A stretch of DNA of 64,000 nt, from the NCBI GenBank assembly GCA_035048485.1, contig CM068585.1, positions 14,923,501 to 14,987,500 of the forward strand, in the 5' to 3' direction. Below the pieces are notes generated by a model. The model saw only the letters and a program-made list of their open reading frames with translations, made no database searches and had not been told where the DNA came from. This document shows positions 12,618 through 22,885 of the stretch, in pieces. Numbering within the stretch: the first letter of the stretch is position 1; each line of letters opens with the position of its first letter. A program made the position numbers and the translations under genes. This stretch comes from Pteria penguin. Taxonomy: Eukaryota; Mollusca; Bivalvia; Pterioida; Pteriidae.

Positions 12618-13297
12618 TATAATATAATAGTATTTTCACCAAAGTCCGTCTGAGTCACTTTGTCCACTCCCTGGAATAGCGCGTACGAACTCCCGCCAAT
12701 TCCAGTGTGTTGTGGTGGGTCAAGGAGGTGCAAGTCCCAATTTTTTTTGCATAAATAAAGTTTTCATAGCTTTTAATTTCAACTCCGTAACATTTAAATT
12801 TAATTTCTGTTTTCCTTCCATATTTAATGCCTATCATAAAAATACTGTATACTGACACTTTGTCAATTTTGCAAAAATGATAAAGGATGCAATTGCCAGT
12901 TTTCTATCGGGAAAGGGGGGGGGGGGGGTCTATTGCATTTCTATATAACTTATTTTGAAAATATTCGAACGACTGTTATAGCATAAAACTAATCTTAGGT
13001 ATTTTCAAGTACGAGGTGTAATTAATATTTATTGTTTTCTGTGATGCATATTTAGCCTTCACTTTGTTAAGTTACCCATATGTGAAGCACGTGTTTGTAC
13101 TCGACGGAAACACGCTGTGTGTTATTTTTATCGCTGCTACAGCGGCAAGGACCGCCCAACTCCAAATACGCTTAATTGCACTACCGCCGGATTTTCATGT
13201 AGGTCAAGCTCGGCCTTTAAGGTTCATTGAAACACCATATGAAAATGACCTGAATTTTAACTAAACATCAGAAGTAAATTATCTTGTATGTAAGCTT
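12618..13297. other. AT-rich sequence, nothing recognised
   Basis: Contains a poly-G run at about 12914-12928. The direct flank AGCTT of MITE G lies at 13293-13297. Confidence 0.4.
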
Positions 13298-13356
13298 CAG
13301 GGGCGTAGCTAGAAATATTCAATGTGCACGCAGGTAACGGGACGTTTCGCTCCGAA

Positions 13357-13424
13357 CATTCGGAACAACCTCGCCCTTTACTTGTACCTTTTTTACGCAG
13401 GAAAAGGTCGAGGATGTCCGAATG
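13357..13424. repeat. 68-bp foldback element
   Basis: Imperfect palindrome starting CATTCGGAACAACCTCG and ending CGAGGATGTCCGAATG. Related copies lie at 21981-22037 and at 63977 to the window edge, so it is a dispersed micro-element. Confidence 0.75.
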
Positions 13425-13637
13425 CATGTTTCGTCCTGGGACGTTTCGCTCTGAAAGACCATTCGCCCCGAGACGTTTCGCTCCAAATTTACTTTAAATA
13501 TATTTAAATATATTATATAATGTCCAAAGTAAAAATGTTTATTTGAAACTTTTCTTTTATTTGATCATACAATTATATTTTTACGAGTATGTACTAGTTA
13601 TCCACCGCGCTTACCAGGCGGCGCCGTGTGAGGTATT

Positions 13638-13733
13638 ATGGCGAAAGAACGACAACTCTTACGAGCGCCAAATACACATGTTTCAGTAACCTGCCCAGAA
13701 TGTCAGAAATTAACGAGTATTGACCGATGGTAA
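13638..13733 (+). CDS. Possible short exon or small ORF (31 codons) inside element K
   Basis: ATG GCG AAA GAA starts a 31-codon frame with the CPEC motif, ending at TAA 13731-13733. GATG/GTAATC near the end could be a splice donor. A second protein-like frame lies at 13809-13896; it is acidic and includes EIIEEIQDLAKES. Composition suggests coding sequence, possibly a captured or decayed gene piece in element K. I recognise no family and the splice structure is guesswork. Confidence 0.2.
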   Translation: MAKERQLLRAPNTHVSVTCPECQKLTSIDRW

Positions 13734-14277
13734 TCCCTTTCCTAATAATATATTCATATTTATAATAGACTATCAACAAAATTAGTAGGTAATAATGCAA
13801 AAATCTGAAAGTGAAAGTGGTTAATACAAGAGATGAGACTGAGATCATTGAGGAAATTCAGGACTTGGCGAAGGAATCAGCTGATTTCTGTCACTGACTG
13901 ATGACTGATTGAGTGATTCAGAATTATGCCAGTTATTCATTTATTGACAAACACTGAAGTTGAGTTTCAAATTTAATAAAACTATGTGATGAAAGATACA
14001 GATATTCTGTTGTGATTAGGTGTGTGGGATTCAGAACCAACCCCCCCTCCCAAAAAAAATCCTGTATTCTGTTGGGCTTGAATGTAGACATAAAATGTCA
14101 AGACAGCATGCTGCATAGTAAAACAGTGCCATTAGTTGAGAAACTGAGTTGTAGATATTGTATATATATATCATACTTATACTTGTCATATGTGATACAG
14201 AAACAACATATCATGTGATATAGCAGGTTACACTGGATATTTCTTGTATACCCTTCTCACATTATAATGCTGACACG

Positions 14278-14313
<36 letters not shown>

Positions 14314-15386
14314 ATTGTGATCAATCGTCGTCCGTCGTTAACTTTTCACATTTTCGACTTCTTCTCCAGAACCATAGAAGAGAATTTGATGAAACTTGAT
14401 AAGCATGTAGTACTCATGGTCCCCTACAAGTGTTGTTGTTTATCGTCCGGATTCATCAACAGGTAAAAGTAGGTCAAATAGGGTACCCTCCTTTGACAAA
14501 CTTCTTCTTCAGACCGGGGCCATACAGAGACAAACCGAATGCATAGGAATGATCTAGAGGGATGTGTGAAGAAGTGTTGTTATTTTTGGTTCCGTTCTGA
14601 AATCAAATTTTTGACGTTTTTTTGTACTTGGTAGTTTTAATGCACAAAAGAGGTATTTTTTTCTTTTAGTAAACATTGATGCATTAATTTGGTTTAATTT
14701 GATCATTTTGATGGTAAGAAATACTACTGCGAGGAAAATTTTTCAATATTTTATGTTTTGGATTTTTTATGAATTTTTTAAGACTTTCAAGAAAAAGGGG
14801 GATGGGATAATTGGTGTAAACATTTCACAGTTTGAACTTTTTCTTCGGCACCACATGCTGGAATTCAATGAAACTTGGCATGCATCAAATACTCAAGGTC
14901 CCCGACAAATGTAGTCATCTTTGTCAGGATCCATGAACAAGTGGCACCACCACAGACAAAAGTAGGTCACAGAGGGTACCCTCCTTTGACAAACTTCTTA
15001 TTCAGATCGGGTGCATACAGCGACAAACCGACTGCATAGGAATGATTTAGAGGCATATGGGAAGAAGTGTTGATATTTTTGGTTCCATTCCGAAATCAAA
15101 TTTTTGACGTTTTTTCATTTTTATTTTGGATTTTGTTATTTTAATGCATTAAAGAGTTATTATTTTCTTTTAGTAGACATTGATGCATTCATTTGGTTTC
15201 ATTTAATCATTTCTATGGTAAGGAATGCTGGTGCGAAGGAATTTTTTCAATATCTCGATTTTTGAGTTTTTTATGAATTTTTTAAAGACTTCCAAGAAAA
15301 GGGGGGGGGGGGACAATTTTTCATATCTTCAACTTGATCATCTAGCTGTTCAGGTGAGCGATATAGGCCCATTTGGGCCTCTTGTT
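14278..15386 (+). mobile_element. H1 element, copy A (HINE-like, hairpin-capped)
   Basis: The 5' cap hairpin lies at 14283-14313, AGCTCACCTGAGCC against GGCTCAAGTGAGCT, with one mismatched pair. It is followed by GTCCGTC-type sequence. Near the 3' end CAGGTGAGCG (15351-15360) is the inverted partner of the 5' arm. An independent hairpin, AGGCCCATTTGGGCCT, follows, and then CTTGTTTT. Internally a block starting GGGTACCCTCCTTTGACAAA is duplicated about 490 bp apart. There is no protein-coding capacity; short frames at 14699 and 15225 are repeat by-products. Confidence 0.8.
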
Positions 15387-16212
15387 TTTCAATTTAATAA
15401 CACTTTTTTCTCTTTTCGCGTCAACCCACAGGGGCGTCTTATATACCCCTATAATACCTGTATCTGAAGAGATAGAGTATAATGGATTTCAATTCTGAAT
15501 TCAGCATGCTCTGTTTATGTATATTACACTTCTCAATAGTTGAAATTCCCATTCATTATAAATTAATAAATTAAACTAGTTATCAATAATTACTTTTTAA
15601 TTGTGTTGTTTAGAAATGTCAGCTATTATCCATTCTATTCATAATTTTGTTTAATTAAATGTTCTGTGAATAGATTTCCAAACCCTATTATCAAGTCCCT
15701 AAGGCTTGTAAATAAATTACCCCTCTGATGAAAATGAGTGCTAATCACTGACATTGTGATTTCATTTATACCAGAGACATATATATACACATATATCAGA
15801 TTGTCAATGAGAATTGGTGTATAAATTTGACAGTTTTTAACATTTTACATGATTTTATAGTATATTTAAGGGTTTTATTGGTTTTACATTTTTAATACAT
15901 CTGCAATCCACTGTTGTCTACGCAGATCAAATCTTTTATTGCAGTGTCAAACATTTTAACAAGCCCGTTGATCATGTTTTTATAGGATTTTATTTAGGGT
16001 TCACTAAGATTTAACTTACTTTTAAATTTGTTGAAACTTTTTTTTTAATGTAGAAAAGGCATGTATTTTTAAATGAATTTGTTGAATTAGTTGAATAAAT
16101 CATCAAACATATATACACATATATGTATATATGACACATGTGTATATACTGTTTTATACATGTATGTCTCTGAAATTATGTAGTTATCTATATTTATTTG
16201 GTATTCAATAAA
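15387..16212. other. Body of element K, no gene recognised
   Basis: AT-rich, with an ATATATACAC-type alternating tract at about 16108-16150. No coding exon recognised. Confidence 0.4.
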
Positions 16213-16695
16213 TTGAAAAATTGGGGCGAAAGGTCTCGGGACAAAAGGTCTTGTGGGGTGAAACGTCCCAGACTCTGCACACAAAGAAATCTTCTCACGA
16301 GGCGCACGCAGCTCTGAGAGGGGGATGGGATCACCCTCTCTTGCAAGTTGGGGTTCGAGGGTCTCCCCTGAGAAATTTTGTAAAATTCAATGGAAAGTCG
16401 TGCTTTCTGGATTACATCTTGATAACATTGAAACTATTCTTGTCAAAAGAAATGACGTTTATTAATATTGAAGAATAGTCTATATGTCAAACACAATACA
16501 AGCTGAACTTTAATCTACCTCTTAACATTAAAGTCTTTTTGATTTTGAGAAAGTTGTCAAAGATTATAATGTTTTCTCAAATTGATTCGACACTCACAAG
16601 TTGTCATATGATATAGATGTCTTTGAGTCACATTTTTTCCCTGTGATGTGCTCGCCATTGCATGCTGGCGTATAGGCAGCTACGCCCATGAGCTT

Positions 16696-17915
16696 CCTTA
16701 ACATTCAATGAGAATATTTCACAAACACTTAGATGATGTAGATTCGTGATTTGTTATGAGGTATACTTCTCGAGATTTATCTTCAATTTCTAAGTAAAAG
16801 CTTATTTTTTAATCTTTTCTTTCACTATGATTGATTATTATCTTAAATGAAAAAATAATGAAATATATATGATCTATGTATATTTCTTCATTGAATTCAA
16901 AGGAATTGCATTATAGCCTAGGATAAAACCAAAGTCATACCCCTTCATACATTCGGAATCTCTCCTGCCTTTACTCATAAAACAGTGGTGCAATATGTAA
17001 AACTCAAAACAGATACGTACAGTGAAATAGTCCCATTAGTTGATTTATGAAGAAGAAATCGAATTTCACCATCTGAATTTTGAAAACAAATGAGCTTTCA
17101 ATACAAACATGTACCACCCTATATTGACTCTTACATTCCTTATCATCAATTGATCTTTAAGAAAGTTCATATGAAAAGAAAAAAGGAGACTCTATCTTGA
17201 AACAAAATTCATTTTTAATTCAAAGATATATATATCATTTATAGGAATAAGACATATCACAGATGTTACTGATTTGGAAAATAGGACTGATGATATGGTC
17301 CATGGAAATGTCGAAAACACTGCATAATTACTGAAAACACCATAAAATGTACCGAAAACACCAATGGATTTTAAATTAACTTCAATTTTTCAGAAAGATT
17401 GGGCAATTTTACATTCATGTTCCAAGTTTGAATCATATTGGATGATATTTGACGGAGTTATGATTTCTTTCACAGGTAGTTTGTCTGTATTCTTGAAGTC
17501 GGACTGGTCACATGACCTAATTTGTATCATATTTGTTGGGGGCGGCAATGGGGGATAAGTCTCGGGATTTATCATTGCTCTCTACGAAGAATCCTGTATT
17601 TTGAAATCTTAATTATTTTTCCAAACTGTGGTCATTTAAAATTTAAAATTCGAAGTAGGAAAGAGAGTTAGTCATTGTGAGATTCCTCAATGAATTTCAA
17701 AACATTTTTAAGACTAATTTAGCTCTTGTGCACAAATTATAATTCAGCAAAGTTGTATTACGGTCTATGATAAACACTGAGTTTATCCCCCAGGTTATCC
17801 TCAGAATGTTTTGGTGATTATCTTCATTTAAATCTTAGTGTGATGTCACTCAGACTTGGAGAATGGGTGGCGGCTCAGTACTGTATAGCATACGACAATG
17901 ATACAGTACAGTCCG
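16696..17915. other. AT-rich sequence, nothing recognised
   Basis: No repeat match within the window and no convincing coding frame. Confidence 0.4.
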
Positions 17916-19466
17916 GGTGGACCTTTGAATGCCCACTGTCCATAGTGGGCAGTCCACCTGAAATTTCAGTGGGTATTAGCTATAGTCATAGTGTGCCGTC
18001 CGTCGTTGTCGTCCGTCCGTCGTTAACTTTTTCACATTTTCCACTTCTTCTCTGGAATTGCATTGCAGATTTGGTTCAGACTTTGTGTAAATGATGTACT
18101 CAAGGTCCCCTACTAAATTTGTGTTCAGGATCCAGATTCCCTAAGGGGTGGATCCAGGGTGGGGCCAAAAGTACCCAAAACGGTACCCCTCTTCAGAAAT
18201 CTTCTCCTCCAGAACCAGTGCATAAACGGGGAAACTAATTGCATTTCAACAATCTATAGAGATGGGTTATTAAAAATTGTGTTTGGGATTAAGATCCGTC
18301 AAACAGAAATTTACACTTTTTTGACGTGTTTCTGGACTTGGTAATTTCAATGCAGAAAAGTGTCATGTTTTTCAATTAATTGATACTGATGAGTTCTTAT
18401 GGACTATTTTGATCATAATTATGGTAAGGAATATTATTGCGAAAGAATTTTGTCAATATTTCAATTCTTTGATTTTTTATGAATTTTTTAAGACTTCCAA
18501 GGCGTGGGGGGGGGGGGGGGTTGGCCATTTTTCACATTTTCAAATTTTTCTGCAAAACTGTTGGAAGGATTTTATAAAATCTTGGTAGAAATAAATCACT
18601 TATGATCCCCTTCAAATTCTGTTGTTTTCGTCCTGACTTCTTCACAAGTGGCGCCACCATAGTCAAAAGTAAGTCACAAAATCAAATTTTAGCATTTTTT
18701 CTTCGACATTTGTTTGGACTTGTTGATTCCAATGCAGAAAAGTGTCATATTTCCTAGTTAATTGATACTGATGATTTCTTATGGACTATTGTGATCATAA
18801 TTAGGGTAAGGAATGTTACTTTCAAAGGAACAGTTCTTCACATTTTGAACTCCTGCTGTTTACCACATGAAAGATTTTAATGAAACATGGAATGCATGAA
18901 GTACTATAGGTCCTCTTTCACTTTTTATATTTCATCCAAACTGGTCAACAGATAATGCCACCATGCCTAAAAACTAGGACTCACAATGGTACATAACCTC
19001 TTAGTATTATAGTAATTAAAATACGGAGAGTAACAGTTCAAATCCAGCTGTGGTCAAAATCTTTTTTTTTTCATTTCTTTACACAAGTTTTTTGATGTTT
19101 TTCAACACCCAACATATGAAATTAGGCCATTTTAAGTTGGATCTGGAAAATATTTGAAGCAATTGTTGTTCATGACCCACACTTCAAATCGATCAACAAA
19201 AGGCCCCCCCCCTAAAGAAAATGACTAACTTTTTGGCCTGAATCACATCTTTCAGAGACAAAGTAAATGCTTAATACCAAAATCACCTGAATGGATGTGT
19301 AAAAAAGTGTTGTTGTTTTTTATTCTAGTCTGAAATAAAATTTGATACACTTTCAACATTTGTGTTGACTTAGTCACAGTAATGCAAAAAAAAAACTTCT
19401 TTCTTCCTGCATGACTGATAATCTAGGTACGTAGGTGAGTGATGTAGGCCCACTTGGGCCTCTTGT
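17916..19466 (+). mobile_element. H1 element, copy B (diverged cap)
   Basis: The 5' end is a nested hairpin at 17916-17959: GGTGGAC paired with GTCCACC around the perfect GCCCACT/AGTGGGC stem (17931-17950). The next part contains GTCCGTCCGTCGTTAAC and a body homologous to copies A and C. The 3' end has GTAGGTGAGTG, then the hairpin AGGCCCACTTGGGCCT, then CTTGT. The cap sequence differs from copy A although body and 3' end are shared. It contains GTTCAAATCC at 19036-19045, which resembles a pol III B box. Confidence 0.75.
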
Positions 19467-20904
19467 ATAAAGATATAATGTGAGATTGATTTTGGGGTCA
19501 GAAGGTCAACTTGAAGGGTCACTGTTACTTAAAATAGACATTTATCATTGTATTTCAGTTTGGAGATGATAACTTGGGTTAAGAATGAATGATTTCTTTC
19601 AAACTTCATTTAATGCTAGCTCATGTAAAGGTTTAGGGTGGGATTGATTTGGGGATCAAAAGGTCAATTCTAAAAATATTGATTGATTGATTGATTTTTG
19701 TTTTACGTCACACTACGAATATTTCACGTATATGGTGACGGCATCTGCCTGATGCATGGCATACAAATTTTGACCTTTGCAACGGACCCACCCGAAGCAG
19801 TGAGGGATCTTTAACATGCCATGCATACCACGACACGGGGCCTCGGTTTTTACTGTCTCATCTGAAAGCCAGAACACCGGCATGACCAGAGTGGGACTCG
19901 AACCCCAGCCTCCCGATCAGGAGTCCGACGCGATACCACTAGGCCACGCCGGCTTCAATTCTAAAAATAACAAATAGACATATTCCACTGCATTACATTT
20001 GCCAGATAATTGAGTTAAGAAGGGATAGATTTCTTTTAAACTTCATATAAGGTTAGCTTATTTCACTGGAAGGTACTATAGTGTTTTTTGTTGCTTGTCC
20101 ATTGGTCTGTCTGTCTGGATGGTTTCCAAACCATAACTTCAGTCAGGAATAACTAATTTGATTCAAACTTCATACAATAAACATGGAACATGTATACCTT
20201 TCAATTTTGTGCACCATATGCGCATTTCGACACATGTTAGGTTTTATTAAGATGTAGATTTCTTATGACCAGAACTTTTGAACTTCTGTTCTCAGCCTTT
20301 GACCTCTACTTTTTAGACACTAACTTTGGCTATATCTTTTCAACCATTAGAAATGGGTCTTTAATATTTCACATGTAGTTTCCTTATAGCAAGAACTTTA
20401 TTTAGTGCCATTGCTTTTGACCTTGAACTTTGACCTATTTCTCTAAAAAATCATTCTGGGTCTTTCGTTTGAACTTTTAGACGCAGGGTTCTGATATTTC
20501 ATGTGTAAATTCCTTATGACCAGAGCTTTCATTCGGTACTCTCTTTTTACCTCTTGTCCTTGACCTAATTATGAAAAACTTTATTCTGGGCTCTATTGTT
20601 TGAACCATTAGAATTGGGGCTTTAGTAATTCATGTGTAGAACCCTTATGAACAAAGCTTTCAGTTGGTGTGATCTTGTTTTGAACTCGTGATTTTGCCGT
20701 TGAACTTTGACTCACTTATCAAAACACATTATAGACTCTGCTTTTAATGTCCATGAGATGATTTTGACCTGTTGATATTTGATTTTGTTTGAAATGACAG
20801 CGTGACTTAAACCAAATCAATGATTTTGAGACAATATTTCTTACGATTGAAACAGATTTGACCTACATTAAAAAATTAAAGGAAACTTTACCCCTTTACT
20901 TTTT
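19467..20904. repeat. Diverged interspersed repeat of the GTCTGTCTG/GACCTTTGACC type
   Basis: The stretch carries motifs typical of the H2-like repeats (GTCTGTCTGTCTGG at about 20107, repeated TTCATGTGTA and GACCTTGAACTTTGACC). No clear ends were found. A SINE is inserted at 19679-19954. Confidence 0.45.
19664..19969 (-). mobile_element. Complete tRNA-derived SINE (ATTG-tail family) with 15-bp target duplication
   Basis: Read on the minus strand the SINE runs 19954 to 19679. The tRNA-like head has A-box-like TGGCCTAGTGGTAT and B box GGTTCGAGTCC. A central domain includes GAGACAGTAAAAACCGAGG and AAAGATCCCTCACTGCTTCG, and the tail is CAATCAATCAATCAAT. The flanks TCAATTCTAAAAATA at 19664-19678 and 19955-19969 are identical. 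The central domain is shared with the SINEs at 54783 and 51480, suggesting one SINE superfamily with different heads. It is transcribed by RNA polymerase III in known SINE biology and depends on a LINE for insertion. Confidence 0.92.
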
Positions 20905-21561
20905 TGTCCGTCGCTTTTCGTGAAAGTTTGGGGACATTAAATCTCATTCAGTTGTCTGTCCATCCCTCTGTCACAAAAACTTTAACCATGATCATAACTT
21001 TTTAACATATTTGACATGTGTGTCCCTAATTGCAATACATTTCTGTTAATACCAAAATTTTTATCATGTGACCTTGACCAAGACCTTTGACCTACTTCAG
21101 TGTAACTTTGTAGCCGTAAGATGTAGGGCTTTCATATATGGCATGTGTGTTCCTAATTGCAATACCTTTCTGTTTGTACCAGATTTTTTTATGTGACTTT
21201 GACTGTGACCTTTGACTTACTTCAATGTAACATTTTAACCGTAAGACTTAGGGCCTTCATATTTGACATGTGTGTCTGTAGTTGGTTGGTTGGTTGATTG
21301 GTGTTTTACTTCACTTTCAACAATATTTCAGTTATATAGCGACATGGAAGCAGGAGGTTACCAACCTGTTAAACATAGTGGCACAACTCGGGAATCAAAC
21401 CCGGATCGACAGAGCCACAAGCCAAGCGCTTAACCACTACACCAAGTCTGCCCCCTGTGTGTCTGTAGACATGCACAACTATCACAATATGTCATAGAAT
21501 ACTGCACCCTTACTGATAGAACCCCCAAAGCAGGGGATCACAATTTTAGGAATTTGCTTGT
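20905..21561 (+). mobile_element. H2 element, copy 1 (hairpin-capped), split by a SINE
   Basis: The 5' cap is an imperfect hairpin at 20905-20937 (TGTCC...GGGGACA around CTTTTCGTGAAAG). The body repeats GTGACCTTTGACC and CCGTAAGA blocks and ends in AATTTGCTTGT at 21551-21561, with CAAAGCAGGGG just before. It is paralogous along its whole length to 47385-47861. It is non-coding. Confidence 0.75.
21269..21468 (-). mobile_element. Complete tRNA-derived SINE (AACC-tail family) inside H2
   Basis: On the minus strand the element runs 21455 to 21282. The head has A-box-like TGGTGTAGTGGTTAAGCG and B-box-like GGGTTTGATTCCC, and the tail is CAACCAACCAAC. TGTGTGTCTGTAG is duplicated at 21269-21281 and 21456-21468. 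It inserted into H2 copy 1 and is therefore younger than that insertion. Confidence 0.92.
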
Positions 21562-21687
21562 TTTTGTATGATAGAAGATGGAGCTATGATCAATTTTTAC
21601 ATTTATACATACATAGATCTGAAAGTTTTTTCAAGCCAGTCCTATTACAGACCATCTTGATACGCAATTCCTTAATTTGTTATTCTT

Positions 21688-21715
21688 AAGATACTCCTTT
21701 ATCAAGGAGTATCTT
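21688..21715. repeat. Perfect hairpin, 12-bp stem (candidate 5' cap)
   Basis: AAGATACTCCTT and AAGGAGTATCTT with loop TATC. It looks like the caps of H1, H2 and E and could start another family, or be the 5' end of the Helentron 1.2 kb downstream. No matching inverted arm was found at the 3' side. Confidence 0.6.
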
Positions 21716-21980
21716 ACTGTCATCGTGCTAGAGGTTCAAAGGTCAGATTTACGTCCACCCAACTACAACCTTTGAAGAAATAGTGCGATGTCTGTGTTAG
21801 TGTTTGTCTATTCTAGCGAGGACAGCTGTGATGTTTTAATCAATTCATTGTAAGAGTCTTTTCTTGAAGATAAGTTTTGACCACAATCGTGTGAATTCTT
21901 TTAGAAAACGTCCCCTCCCCCGTTACGGCAAAAACGACGGTGTATGAATTTATGTTCACGATTAACACTCGTGTTGACCC

Positions 21981-22037
21981 TTTCGGAAGAACCTCGCCCT
22001 TTACTTGTACCTACGTAAAGGTTGAGGATGTCTGAAT
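21981..22037. repeat. Foldback micro-element, second copy
   Basis: Begins TTTCGGAAGAACCTCGCCC and ends GAGGATGTCTGAAT. It is homologous to 13357-13424 with a shorter loop. Confidence 0.7.
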
Positions 22038-22273
22038 GGTGTTGACCAACATTCGTACGTGTAATTGCAGACCTCCTTGTCTCTTCTCTTTTCTCTTAAT
22101 TTTCACATTTTGAAAGGTTTTTCGCACATTTCATATAATAGTAAAGATAACACATTTCAAACTACAAATGTATAACAATGTGTTTTATGAAATGATTTTT
22201 ATTCGTAATTTTTTTTTACCCGAACTACAGTAAGATCTACTTGTCTAGGGACTACTTCACAGTTTTTATTGTA

Positions 22274-22407
22274 GTCTCTCTGCTCTTCTCCTACTATTGA
22301 TATCAGTGGTTTGTGAGAGATGGTCAGAGAGACTTTGTTCATCAAATGTTGGAATTTCCGCAAACCGCCGATATCAAAAGTTGGAGTAGAGTAGAGATTC
22401 TCAGACC
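22274..22407. repeat. Long imperfect hairpin
   Basis: The arms (22274-22314 and 22360-22407) pair over about 36 positions with roughly 30 matches, including GATATC and GGTTTG. The loop is about 45 bases. It lies 480 bp upstream of the Helentron ORF. Confidence 0.65.
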
Positions 22408-22885
22408 ATTTTCATTGCGATACACTGCCGTTACTGAGAATTAAGGACGTATGTGTAAACATCATAACCAAGCATGTAGCCTTCACTAAAGGTATAATGT
22501 GTTGCATGGAACACTGCTGCTTTTAGTTCATCAATCTCATCGCATAATTTGAATAACCAATCTAGCCTTTAAATATACAAATTAGTATGAATAAAAATTA
22601 AAAATACCTAACTGGAAAAGATGGACAGTCCATGCAGTGACGGATTCAGGATTTCCGAAAAGGGGGGGGGGCCACATGTGTATTAGTTAAATTACTTGGC
22701 CATTTTTGGTGCCAAATATGGATTTTTATTTGTAAATAAGTGGCGGAAGGGGAAAGAGCGCCCCTTCCCAACTAAACCCACCACTGCCATTGAATCGCAC
22801 ATGATGGGATAACCTTATGAACAGGTTTCTCTAAGCACTACCATATTTTCATTAACATAACTCATTTCAATCAACTTCATACAAA

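Larger units (their letters stand above)
13333..16275 (+). mobile_element. Element K (GGGACGTTTC inverted ends) inside MITE G
   Basis: Relative to the unsplit MITE G, this 2.9-kb block is inserted at TGCACGCA. An 8-bp near-duplicate, TGCACACA, follows at 16276-16283. Both ends carry GGGACGTTTC in inverted orientation (13339 and 16259-16270). Extra subterminal copies lie at about 13438 and 13470 on the left and 16219-16245 on the right. It has no transposase-length ORF and itself carries an H1 element and a small foldback. It is probably a non-autonomous DNA transposon. Confidence 0.65.
13298..16690 (+). mobile_element. MITE G, copy 1, split by element K
   Basis: The left end is CAGGGGCGTAGCT at 13298. 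The right end is AGCTACGCCCATG ending at 16690, one base off a perfect inverted repeat. AGCTT flanks both sides (13293-13297 and 16691-16695), a 5-bp target duplication. Comparison with the unsplit copy at 63412-63848 shows the original element was about 453 bp (13298-13332 plus 16276-16690), with everything between being a later insertion. CAGGGG-type ends suggest an hAT-like DNA transposon, although hAT usually duplicates 8 bp, so the class is uncertain. Confidence 0.8.
21562..22885. other. Sequence upstream of the Helentron ORF
   Basis: Contains a perfect hairpin (21688-21715), a foldback micro-element (21981-22037), a long imperfect hairpin (22274-22407), and a short MITE-like piece (about 22635-22791) with GCAGTG/CACTGC ends. 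The 5' end of the Helentron must lie here if the ORF is full length, but I could not fix it. Confidence 0.4.

Noticed and set aside
19900..19954. A functional tRNA gene on the minus strand
   Set aside because: A and B boxes are present, but the sequence continues into a SINE core and tail and is flanked by target duplications.
22635..22791. Short hAT-like MITE with GCAGTG/CACTGC ends
   Set aside because: The inverted ends match for only a few bases and no convincing target duplication was found; kept only as a remark.
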